Notes under the pieces: generated by a model
Told to the model about the DNA's origin: nothing
Databases searched by the model: none
Seen by the model: only the letters and a program-made list of their open reading frames with translations
Shown: in pieces, positions 13,912-25,300 of the stretch
Layout: every line of letters starts with the position of its first letter
Numbering within the stretch: the first letter of the stretch is position 1
Translations under genes and position numbers: made by a program
NCBI GenBank assembly: GCA_013398055.1
Contig: VZRS01005632.1
Coordinates: 130,175-194,174, forward strand
Origin: Ifrita kowaldi
Taxonomy: Eukaryota; Chordata; Aves; Passeriformes; Cinclosomatidae
DNA length: 64,000 nucleotides
Direction of reading: 5' to 3'

Positions 13912-13956
13912 AGATGAACTACAGGATAGTTGAACTACAGGATAGATGAACTACAA
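13912..13956. repeat. 16-17 bp imperfect tandem repeat, about 3 units
   Basis: The unit 'gatgaactacaggatag' is followed by 'ttgaactacaggatag' and then 'atgaactacaattcac'. That is two near-perfect units and a diverged third. It is a local slippage duplication with no evident function. Confidence 0.85.
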
Positions 13957-14593
13957 TTCACAGTGGGGTACAGTATAGTCTTCAAATATTTATAGCTGAC
14001 ACTTTACAAATACCTAGTTTTTAAATAAAATCAAGAAGTCCTTGTATTAGGAAGAGCAGAGAGGGTGAAATAACACAGAGGATTTATTGGAAAATACTTG
14101 TGAGTGTTCAGGACAGGCTTAAAACATGCAGCCATATGGTCAACATATGTATACATTAGCTGAAACCAATATGTAATTTGCACTGTCCAGGAACATAAAA
14201 TTTATTTTGTAAATGCATTTTTATGCCAATAATTGTAAGATATAATTCTTCATATCAGTGAAACCTAGTTATATCCGTATTGACTGAGTAAGCAAGAGGA
14301 ATCAGCACTTGTGTTAGCAAAACTTAGATGGCATCCCATGCAGCTCAGTTTCTGAGCACGAATTTTTAATGACTGAGAGTGATATTTTGAGAAAGAAACA
14401 GTAAGACAAAAATACTATGTTTGTCAATATATGGTAAAAATGGAGGTAATTGAACCTACTTTTGAAAATGTGAGATTTTGCTTGGGGTTAGGGTTTGGGT
14501 GTTTGTGGGGAGTTTTTTTGTTTGCTTGTTTGGGGCTTTTAAAATTTTAAATAGTGGATATCTTTGTGCATAGCTTTTCATTTTGAAGGTATG

Positions 14594-14613
14594 TGGTTGG
14601 TTGGTTGGTTGGT
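14594..14613. repeat. (GGTT)n microsatellite
   Basis: A short GGTT run of about five units, directly visible. Confidence 0.9.
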
Positions 14614-17332
14614 TTTTTTCCTAAGCTGTTCCTTCAACATATGTGCCACGACTTGAGAGAGGTACATCGTGGCATTAACAATAGTTCCTGGCATATTACT
14701 CCTGGAATTTTTTTAGTTTTTGCTGTTGGGAAGTTTGTTCATTGTATGGTCTTCCAAGTGAATGAAAGGTTCACAATTCTCTGCAATGGATTTAGCTACT
14801 GCATCTTTTTGTCTCCACAGCCATGACTATTTGCCTTCAGGTTATCCCTGCTTCTCAGGGACTTTGGAAAAGAGGTAAATATAAACTCTTTGATGAGCAG
14901 ATACTGATTACTAGTAAAACAGTTTTAGAAGGAAATTAATGTCTCCTAAAATTTTTGAGAGCCTCACAGGGTCTTGTCTTGTTCCACAGAACCCAGAGAG
15001 ATGTTTTGCTCCTAACTTCATGCACACACCCATGATTTTGGTTTCAAAAGTTAAGGCAAACAAATATGGTGCACAATTTCCCATTGTATTCTTACATGAA
15101 TGAAGAATTTTTGGGCGTATTACCCTGAAAAGCCTTTTTTTGCCGATAAGGTATAATCTAAGTGGACCTGAAATAGCCATAAAGCAATGTGTACCTTAGG
15201 GAGGTGAAGTAGCAGTAAAGCTGATATTTGTGGTATAAATTAGGAAGAAAATGGGACCTGCAGCTCTTCAATGAAAGTCTGGAATGTGCTGTGAATCATG
15301 ATAACACCTGAGACACAAGATGCTTTGAGCTGTGATCCCCTAAGAAAAAAGCAGGATTTCTGCTTTTTCCCAGAATGAGACTCTTATACGGGACATAGAA
15401 ATCTGTGGCAAGCAGAGTTCTGGTCTAGCTGTGTGAAGCTGGTAAAAAGTGAAAGACAGGAACCTGTAATTTCAATGAAACAGGGCTGTTGATATAAGCA
15501 GGATTAATACTGGCTTCCAGCTGCATGACAAAGATGGGGCCCTTAAAAGAGGCCATCAGGGAGTTTCCCAGCCATAGCTGTAGAAAAATGAGATCTGAAC
15601 AAGAATCTGGAGAAAAAAGCTTGGATCCACACTGATTGTCTGATGACATATAAGTCTCTGCTACTGAGAGACAAAGATCACACGAACTGTAAAGGAAATG
15701 TTTGTGTCTGGAGATGGGAAATTTCAGTTTGCTGGAACAAACATTTGTTTGGGTTTCCGTTCGTGGGGAATGGTGCAATTCTCATCCCCATGTTTGAAGA
15801 ATTTACTTCAGTTTTCTTCTCCACAGGAAGAACAATGCTAAACACAAGTCACTGCATGGAGATGAAGAATGGAATTTCTGTGAGAAACAGTTTTAATTAT
15901 TATGAAAATCTGCTAAATACTTAATTAGATTTTTAGGATTAAGCCTCTCTTTCCAGGATTGTAAAACACACAATCACCACGCAAAGCTTGTTCCAGTATG
16001 GTTTAGCTGTTAGCTGTGTTACTCTGGGAAGAAAAAACTAAGAAATACTTTCTAGATTTTTAAAATAATACACAGAGAAGGATATTTTTAGGTCTTCACA
16101 TGTGCCTTTACGTCTTCTGTTGCATATTTCCTAGCCACCCTTCTTCGACAACTTTTTGGAGACTACAAGGTTTAGTACAAGGCTGAATGTTGTCAGATGA
16201 ACCCGTGTAGATTTGCTGACTTGCAGCTGTCACTAACATTAACACTCTTTTGCTGCAACATTTTCTTCTGAGTATGCTTTTTCATGAGACATTTTCATTT
16301 TAGAAATTCTCAAAAAAAAAGTGCCTACAATACAAGTGTTCATATAAACTTGAAATCTCAACTTGGAGTAATTGGAGTATATACTACTAAAAATTACCCT
16401 TTGAAACAGGAAATGGAAATTCCACCCTTTAGAAATAACATCTTTGCTGAGAGTTTCAGGTGGAGAGTCAGGTGAAATCTGCACATCAGAGCAGTTGGAT
16501 CAATGTCTTCTGAGTTAGTCTTACTTCCAGGTTAAGTACTCAATAATAAGCAGCAATGATCTAACAATCTCCCTGAAAGAGTTCATTTAGCCATTTTTAA
16601 GAATACATTGCCATCTGGTGTACAAAATTTCAAATTTCTTTATCAGTTTAGCTATTTAAAATCTAATGTCCTTGGGCAGAAAATCTTCCATCATTTGATT
16701 CTAACTTTCTGAAATCAACCTATTGACCTCAGTGATCTAAAATCTACTGTATTTTCCAATGCAATTGTTTTGTAAAGGTTTTCTGAACGTTTGTGAATTC
16801 ACACTATGAAAATAGTACATTTAAATTGCTACAGACACTACTTACATGTAGCGGCTTTGGTTCCCTGTGGCTGAAATATCTATCTTGGTTTATCTCTAAG
16901 CTAAGAGAGGAAATCAAACACAATCCTACAAAAATAAATCGTGCTTCTGTTAGTAAGACAGGCCCTGCACTGAGGTGCAGCATCCTTACTGCTTGTACCT
17001 TGTGCCAAGGGAAGTTTAAAAATACAAAAAGCAGATCTTTATCCCAGACAGATTTAAGGGGATGTTTCACTGATTTAAATTAAGCAAAGGTTTGATTCCC
17101 AATTTCTAGTTTGATTACACAGCAGATTTTGAGTAGGTACTTTCATTTGATCTCACAATCAGCAACTCTGAGTTTGTATCAGCTTTTTAGTATATGTCTT
17201 TGGATCTTCCATAAGCCTTGACCGAGGTTGATCATGTTATTATGAAAGCTAGTAAAACTGGCTTCTCAAATATTATGTTTGTCACATGGGAGACATCATA
17301 AAATCATTTTCCTGTTAAAAATATTAGCAATC

Positions 17333-17345
17333 AAAAAAAAAAAAA
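17333..17345. repeat. poly(A) tract, 13 nt
   Basis: A homopolymer A run in unique sequence. There is no SINE or processed-transcript body next to it. Confidence 0.9.
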
Positions 17346-17476
17346 GATGGCTTTCTTGAATACATACAGTTTTCTGAAGTGTAAATAAGATTCTAAAGTC
17401 TCTTAAAAGCAAGCTAAAACTCACAGCCCTCCAACACCTAATTGCATCCAGTCTGATGAGAAATGGAGCAGTCTCG

Positions 17477-17524
17477 GAATCACAGAATATTCTGAGCTGA
17501 GAGAGAGACCCACAAGGATAACTT
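17477..17524 (-). mobile_element. short CR1 or CR1-tailed SINE 3' fragment (antisense)
   Basis: 'aatcacagaatattctgag' followed by 'gagacccacaaggat' is the reverse complement of a CR1-type 3' tail. The same tail, with 'ggactcacaaggat', is seen in the SINE at 57782-57923. Only about 50 bp survive, so I cannot tell a truncated CR1 from a truncated SINE. Confidence 0.65.
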
Positions 17525-20500
17525 TAGGATTGTTTCTGAATTTCCATGTAAAGAATTTTTTAAATTATTCTAATGAAGTTTTCAAAAGTTGCCTTTTTTT
17601 AATAGCTGATTTCTAGTTTGGATAAATTTAAGGTAAACTGGCTGAGTGACTTTCTAACAACGGCACTATCCATTCTGCTCTGTGTCTCTACAATGTCTAT
17701 GTACTACGATGGTGTCCAGCTCTCCTTGGTCAGGAAAGACTGCCATGCTAATAAACATGTTTAGTACTAATCTTTCTTATCTTGGTTTTCTGAGGACCTC
17801 TTTTTCTCTTCTCATGGAATCTGAGGAACAAACACGTGAGGTTACTGGGTCAGGCTCTAGTTCTTCTAACAATGAACTTTGATTTGTTTAATTCATCTGT
17901 CAGGATTTGTTTGGCTTTACATAATTACTTCCAGACTTATCTGTGATAACTTAATGGCTTACTTTTGTTGTGACCTTTTTGGTAAGGTTTTATATAAAAA
18001 AAAATCACTGATTGCTTAAGAGGATGTGGGCAGTATTATAAAAGACATTTGTTTGATTAAATGGTAATTAAAAAGTGAATCCAATTAAAAATACAGTTAT
18101 GACCAGCTCTTGTTTAGTATGACTTTTGTGGAGCTTAGAGGTCAGTTTATGCTCTTGCTTTAGTGGTTATTGCTATTTATTATGTGTATGCTAGAGTAAG
18201 CACTGCATAAATAAAAAACTACAAAATAGTTATTGCAATCCCTTTAGAAAAAAATAATTGTTTAAAGTAAACTTCTAGTGGATTGCATTTTAAAATTCTG
18301 CCTCATATTTATCCTGAAATTGTTTGCTACAGTCAAATTGGAACTCATGGTATAAGTCTGACCCTTAAAAAGATGGCAATTTTCTACACAGAGAAATGCT
18401 TTGGCACATGCTGCAGAAAGCCAGAGTTGCCTTGATTTTCCCGTTCTCTTTTGGGATAATTAATACTTCCAGGAAAACTAGTCCTGGCATTGCATGAGAA
18501 TATAAAGATATGGTTGCACAAGTGTGGGAAGACAGTGAAGGTTTGCACTTTCTGATGTAAGAAGGAAAACTCCCTAGATCCCCATCTCGCTATGACATCT
18601 TTATCTTATCCCCATTAAACTATGCTTTGAACCTGATTGCTGGTGCATCAGGAAAAATAAGGAGGAAAGCTTAGCACAAATTCGACTTGCTTAATTATAA
18701 ATGTAAATAAGAAAAATTAAAGCTGTTTGATCAGGCAAAAGAATCAAGAAAAAATCAGTTTTAAGATCAAGTATATACCTTTATTTCTGCTTCCTCAGAA
18801 TGATTTGCAACATTATCTCTAATTCTATGATCACATTATAATTTATAAATGAGACAGCAATCTCTTTTTTCCCAATATACCCATGCAATCATACCAAGTT
18901 AGTCAAGACATAAACTGGCACATTTTATTTTCTCATTTGGCTGCCTTTTCATCTGGGGCAGAAGCTAAGGCTGGAAGGAAGCCATGAAGTCTTGATTTCT
19001 GTTTCCACACTTTTCTTCTTGGTCAATTTTAATACACTTAAAAAGTCTTACCTTAAGAAGCTTTGCAACATATCAGACACGTTTGCAACACTTACATTTA
19101 ACAATGCTCTCAGGGGAATAGAAAATTGAAGTGACATGTTCATCTAGAAACATGTTGCATAAATTGAAAGAACTTCCAGGTCATGGAATAAATTAGTTTT
19201 TTCTATTATTTCCAGGCCTTTTGTTTGTTTGTTTGGTTGTTTCGTTTGGTTATTCTTATTTTGTTTCTACTTAGTTTTCATGGGAAAAAATGTTTTTAGC
19301 CTCCGCCAGTCATTATGTCATTTGAGAATAGTAAGTATTTGTACTTCTCTGTCAAAGATTCGTAATTAGCCTTGAATGGAAAGCTGGTTCAGTTCAGTTA
19401 TGTTTGGATGTTTAATGAAATAAAAGTCTTAATGGATCTGAAAATATTTAAAATAATAGTATTTTTTCTACAGACTTCATGCTGAAATTTGATTCTCTTT
19501 TGTGTTTTGCTAGCAGTTTTAGCTGTAAATTCATCTTGATCTATATCTTTAAGTAACTTTACTATTATAGTGCTGTTCCTAATCTGCTGTGCTAGTGCCA
19601 GATCTAGATCTCTCCTTATCTATATTTCTTCTTCTGGAGTTAAAATCCTAATGCAGGCCAGCTGCATAGGTAGCTTATGTCTAGGATTTTTTGCCAATGA
19701 AAAATAGCAAATAGTAATAAGTGCTCACTGTGAATGTGGGAGATGGGTAGTTGAGTTTCTGCTCTAAATCAAGTGTGAGCTGTAACATCTGTAGCAGGTA
19801 TTCACACGCCAGATGAATCTCCCAAATATTTTTGTGCTGACCTTTGGCTCTTAGTATGCTCTGAACAAGTCCATAGGTTTAAGGTCCACTAACAAATTGG
19901 GTGTTTTCTATAATGTTACATCTGTAAATGACAGTAATTGTAAATTGCTTGAGAAGCAATTTTCCTTAGTGGAAAGCACACCTTTCTGCATGACTTGAGA
20001 GGATGGCAGCTTTGAGACACACGCTAATGAAACTTTGGCTGTCCCTTCATTTTTCTCTGCATCATTTTCTGTTAGAAGAAATATGTGATGTGAAGTTCAG
20101 ATGTCAAAATAGAACAGTTTGTTTCATCTCTTCTTTCCCCTAGGCAGGCAGGACAATTGGGTAATCCTTATCTGAATGTTTGATGCTAACTCAAGTCATG
20201 TTTCGGTATGCCTCCACTGAATCTGCTACACGGCCACTTGAAACAGAATTGTTCCTGTGGAGTATATAGAGACTTAAAGACTTAAGTTCAGAAAAGGGAT
20301 CTTCAGGTGTTTTTCTTGTCCCTGTTTCAGAATTAGAGAATTGACAAGATGGCCACAGAGAAGAGAACTGGATTCTGCTGTCATACCCAAGGCAAAGACA
20401 TTTTATCATCCAGAAGAAAATAGTTCAGCCACTATATTTGACTTTTTTGTTGCTGTTTTTACATTTGTTTGCAAGATTTAGCATAAATGCTTAGACCATT

Positions 20501-20749
20501 GTGTCACTTAGAAAACCGTGGGTTTGAGCCAGAGAGGAACAGTAAACAAATATTTCCCTGATGCTTTTAGTTACTAGGGACCCCATGGAGGAAAAACAAA
20601 TAATGCAACCTACACAGGTATGGTTAGCCTTACACTAGGATTAATGTTATTTCTACTGTAATAACCCTCCCATGTAGGATGTATGATTTCCTTTACTGCT
20701 ACTTTCAATATTATAAAAGATAGCTAATTACAATCTAGATTGATATTAG
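17525..20749. other. unique intergenic DNA, no gene seen
   Basis: AT-rich sequence with no recognisable exon, RNA gene or interspersed repeat. It contains an imperfect TTTG run at 19219-19250. Confidence 0.55.
19219..19250. repeat. imperfect (TTTG)n microsatellite
   Basis: TTTG units interrupted by GG and CG substitutions, directly visible. Confidence 0.85.
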
Positions 20750-21643
20750 TCAGCTCCTCTAGACCCCAAGGCTCCCAGCAGGGGCTCCATGAGGGGAGGC
20801 CGGGCTTCCCCAGCCGGACACAGACGGTTCCAGCCAGATCCAACCGCAGGGCGTGGCTGAGCCCACGGCCGGGGTGAGGGCACCACGGGGAAATGTATTC
20901 AAGAAGGAATAAAACACTGTGGGACATCCAGGGGCATAGGGAGATGGGGAGAGAGGAGGAGGAGGGGACTGAGGAAAGGACAACAGAGGGAACACGTGGT
21001 CAGAGGAGTAGGAGGAACATTATGGAGGAACAGGCACAGCCCAGAGAGACTCCAGCCCATGGAGGGGACATGCCAGAGCATGGGCAACTGAGAGAAGGAA
21101 GGATTGGCTGAGACGAACAACTGTGAACTGACCCCCATCCCCTGTACCACACATCACCTCCACTAACGGGACTGAATGGACCTGCGGCAAGAACAAGGAG
21201 AGAGGAGAAAGGACTGGAGGGAAGAAGTGACATGGGGACCAGCTGTGAGGAGGAGAGGTGCCTGAAGAGGAGTTGAGCGTGGGAGAGGATGAAGACTGGT
21301 TTTTTCTCTTCTTTTATTTTTGCCTTTTCCCCCCATTTTCTGGATCAGTTGTTAAATGTTTGTTTTAATTGACATTAAATTTTCCGGGTTTAATCTGTTT
21401 TGCCCAGGACAGTGCTTGGTAATTGCTCTCCCTGTCTTCATCTCAGTCCATGGGCTTTCTCACTCCAGTCTGTTGTCTTCTGTCCCAGGTCCCGCTGGCT
21501 TAGGGGAATAAGCATGCAAGTGTGTGTGAGGGCTGGGGCCAGCCCACCATACAAACCCTTTCCCGGTGGCTGTTGCTGTGACACCAGGATCTTCTACACC
21601 TTCATCCTGCAGGTGTGGCCTTGTGGACAGAATTTGGCCCAAT
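20750..21643 (+). mobile_element. ERVL-type endogenous retrovirus LTR
   Basis: The block is markedly GC- and purine-rich compared with its surroundings, with a sharp compositional shift near 20750. Its 3' half resembles the LTRs of avian ERVL elements: an ATTAAA polyadenylation signal at 21374-21379, then 'ctgttttgcccaggacag' (about 21398), 'attgctctccctgtcttcat' (about 21421), and 'ggggccagcccacc' (about 21534). The end is placed just before a tRNA-Leu-like primer-binding site at 21646. The 5' boundary is estimated from composition and could be off by tens of bases. No coding internal region follows, so this is a lone LTR or a 5' LTR with a short stub. Overlapping short ORFs on both strands here are by-products of the biased composition. 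Confidence 0.7.
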
Positions 21644-21645
21644 TC

Positions 21646-21654
21646 TGGTGTCAG
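21646..21654 (+). other. candidate retroviral primer-binding site (tRNA-Leu type)
   Basis: TGGTGTCAG is the beginning of the sequence complementary to the 3' end of tRNA-Leu, the primer for which the ERVL group is named. It lies where a PBS is expected, just after the LTR. Homology is lost after these nine bases, so the internal region is deleted or decayed. Confidence 0.45.
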
Positions 21655-22050
21655 TAAGAAACAATACCTCTCAGTGTTCAGAGAAATAACACCTCTCTAG
21701 TCAGTGGCACAATGGGGATAAAATCTCCAGTTTGGGTAGGCCTGAACTGTGATTCTTTATAGTTGGATGTGAATCGGAACAACCCATTCTCTGCTGAATT
21801 CAGAGCTCCTGAATCTAGCATTGGCCCTTCTCTGTGGACAGTCTTTATGGATATAACCTGTAATTTCCTTTATTGCTTGACTGCGGGAATGTGGAGGAAT
21901 GTTGCAGGAAGTCTATTGGGTTCCTGTCACTTTTCTCCAACAAAAGTGCCCAGCACAGCTGTCCAGGCTACACTGGGTATGTAAATACCAGAATACATTG
22001 CCTCTTAGGACTGACAGTTCTGATTTGTATATCTGAGATATTAAATCCCT

Positions 22051-22384
22051 TGGAAGGGACCTACAACTGCCAGAAAGAAGGTTGTAGCCAAGTGGGCGTT
22101 GGCCTTTTCTCCCAGGAAACCAGTGATAGGACCAGAGGACTCAGTCATAAACTGTGCCAGGGAGGTTTAAATAGGACATTAAGAAGAATTTCTTCATGGA
22201 AAGGGTGATTAGACATCGGAATGGGCTGCCCAGAGAGGTTGTTGGAGTCACTGTCCCTGGAAACGTTTAAGAAAAGACTGGACATGGCACTTAGTGCCAT
22301 GTTGACAAGGTGGTGTTCAGTCATAGGTTGGACTTGATGATCTCAGAGGTCTTTTCCAAGCTAATTGATTCTGTGATTCTGTGA
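22051..22384 (+). mobile_element. CR1 LINE 3' end (sense, 5'-truncated)
   Basis: The 3' end of a CR1 element in sense orientation. It contains 'gaaggttgtagccaagtggg' (about 22078), 'ttttctcccaggaaaccag' and 'gaatgggctgcccagagagg' (about 22219), then the terminal block 'ggttggacttgatgatctc' (about 22327). It ends in ATTCTGTG-type octamers at 22369-22384. It is 5'-truncated within the last part of ORF2. The frame at 21873-22208 that enters it is partly the degraded LINE frame and is not a gene. Confidence 0.95.
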
Positions 22385-25300
22385 AGATCAGCTAAGAGGA
22401 AAACTTAATTCTTAGCTATAATACAATTATGATGTCTTCTAGCTTTGTTTGGACTAAATGTTGTAAAATTCTCATCTCATTATATACTAGAGTATTTTTT
22501 AGGTGGAATATACTGTATGTAACTGTCTCCAAGAAACTTGGAGGATTTTTGAAAGCACTGTACCATTATTTAGAAGAGATTCTAACCAGTATATAGGTAC
22601 ACTGATGTTTAATCCTTTGCATTTTGACAGCAAACCATCTCAGGCTTCAAGGTGAAATTAAAGCTATTATTTTGGATTCCTCCTTCAGATTTCCTGACAT
22701 TATGATGTTTTAGTCCTTGGTACATACTTGATATGCTTAACTTTAATTATGCTCTGAAGTACTTCAAGAGATAAAACTATGGTAATAAACACATCCCATG
22801 TTTAAATTTTGCATTTATAGAATGCAATATAAATGATGAATTTTCTGGGTAGATACTTATCTCAAAGAAGATTTCCGAAGTGAGGCTGTTTTTCTGCTAA
22901 AGCAGTTATCCTTGCTTTTCCAGTCAGTGCAAATATTTACCTGCGGCTTTTCCGAGCGGCACGGAAGCAGTGCGCCTGAAGGCAGCCTGTGAGGCGCTTT
23001 TCCCACTAGATGGCAGAAGATACTTTGGACCAGAATGTTTAACAATTTGTACGACATGAAGAATTACTGGACTTATATACTATGTTTTGCCCACAAGTAC
23101 AGGGATTTTATTTATTAAAAGTTTATCTGGTCATACATTATACAGATGCCTTTGAGTATACAGCCCCACTCTCTTTCTACAAATAAAGTAATAAGTAAAT
23201 TAGTAAGTAGAAAAGTAAGTAAATAAGTAAATTTAAATTGCAAAGGTCTGATTGCAAAAATCTCTTGTTACTTATGTGGCATTGAAGTCAGAAATGCTTA
23301 TAGAAACTTCTGTATAGAGAAATCTCTCTAAAAGAAGCTGCAAAGAAATTGATGCAAATACTATTGCTACAATGTTTCCATTATAATATGTACCATGTTT
23401 TGAGACTGCACATATAATATAATATTTTTATTTTAGGTGCTTTGTATTAGGTAGAATATTGAGTTGATAAGCTTTTTACCTTGTAATAGTTTTCACTGAC
23501 TTGTGCATGGATATTCAGTTTAACATGGTTTAGGTACAGCACTGTGACAAGACAGCAATTCTTGTTTTGCCAGCTCTTCCTAGAGCACTTGCAGCTCCAG
23601 CAGCTGGAATCTTCATTGCATAATGCAGCAAATGTGTACTGCACATATACGTAGATATAGAAATCTCCCTCTCTCTTGCATACATGCAATATGTAAATAT
23701 GGATCTGTGCTTCGACTAATTTTTCCCTAAGCGTTTCTCTCAGCATCAGAAAAACTCCACAGTTGATAATGCAATTTTTTACTGTGGATGTTTTTCTTAC
23801 AAGTTCGGCTTCAAGATCCTCTGCAGGCTGGAAACACTGAAAAACCCAGCTACCTCTCAGGCTGAAGGTGATGGAATATTTTCTGAAACGGTCAGTGGAA
23901 AGCAGAAGGGTGTCAAAGACTAACTCCAGCTAAACTTATTTTATTGTTTTATATCCATGGAACAGATGGACTGCTGAGTGTCAGCAGAAAGTTTCCAAAC
24001 AGAAAAATACTTGGATGTCAGTTTGCTTAAATTAACTGATAGTTAGTTAACTTGTCCCTGTGACTTAAAAAATATCCTAGGTATCATGTAAATTATTTAT
24101 TATTGAGACTAGTTGAATTACGCATGTTTTTAATATTGCCAGTTCTAACCCCCATTTTTCATCTTATGATTTCCTAAACTGTAACACTTTTTCAGGGTAC
24201 TATTTTATATCCTGGCTGTGCCTCAGGCTGAAATTTTTGAAAATTTTTGGCTGAGAAGGTTCAGTCATTTCTAATAAGGTCTAGGGAAGGTGAATTATTT
24301 GTTCCATGTTTTTTAAAAATAAAATCTGGGATCTTTTCTTTGAATGAGTCTTGCTGTCTGGTGCTCTGGAGTAAGTGATTTGAAATTCTAGTGAAGAGGA
24401 ATAGGTAAGGAAAGGCATTTTGGAGTTGGAATTTAGTCTTTGCTGCTCATGGGGAAGTCTGTTAAAGGCCTCTGCAAAACCTTTCTTGCACATAGGTTGT
24501 ATAATCTCCATGGTTTTTCTGGGTGAATGTGTTCAGGAAGCATATTTACGCATCCCAGGTCTGGCAGGGAGGGCACACAGCACCCCCACAGCAGGAGTGA
24601 GCATGCTGCCCTCCATCCATGGGGCTGTGGCCAGAGACAGGATAGGATCAGGCTGGATTCATCGCTCCCCATTTCATGCATCTATGTCAGCCACTGCGTG
24701 CTGCTCCCTGCATAGGCTTTCTTAGGCACAATACGTGTTCTGTCTCTCCGAGTCTGCTGCCAGTGGGTGGGGTAACCCAGCTCAGATGTATATATTCCTA
24801 ATCTGGATGAATGTGATCTGATTACTTCAGTGAGAGAACTGGATATGCAGCTCTGCAGAAGGAAAATTGGGCTGACTGAGCATAAAAGAATGCGTGTTCT
24901 CAGCATAAATTGGTTTCAGGTACAAAGTTTTGCTTGACAAAGGAGACATCCTGACAGTACCTGAAGGCACCTCGGTGCTTTTGGCATCAGGCAGAGCCCC
25001 CAGAGGAGCTCCTGCAGTTTAGCAACAATCCTCTTCTCTGGTTTCTGAGAAGGGCAGCCTGCTTGGAGTATGCTGGTCCATCGTTCCCTAAGAACTGCTA
25101 AACTACCACATATCTTTAAGAACGGAAAATCTCTTACTCTGTTAAAATAAAGGTTTAAATATTCATTTATATGAAAGGAAACAGTTGTCAAAGGATGAGA
25201 CAGTGATATGCTGCTGGAATTTAACTATACTGTTTTCTCTCTGGCTTGTTTTGAGCCTTAGAGGGAGACTGTTCTTGCAAGGACTGTTTCATGCAGAATG

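Larger units (their letters stand above)
12086..17476. other. unique intergenic DNA with minor simple repeats
   Basis: No gene is seen. The stretch holds a short imperfect tandem array at 13912-13956 and a GGTT run at 14594-14613, listed separately, and a CTCF-like motif near 16609-16622. ORFs of 80-117 codons (for example 15425-15778 on -) overlap open frames on the other strand and have no recognisable domain. Confidence 0.5.

Noticed and set aside
20724..21657. Cluster of 60-85 codon ORFs on both strands
   Set aside because: They fall in the purine-rich LTR, where biased composition suppresses stops. None has protein-like features.
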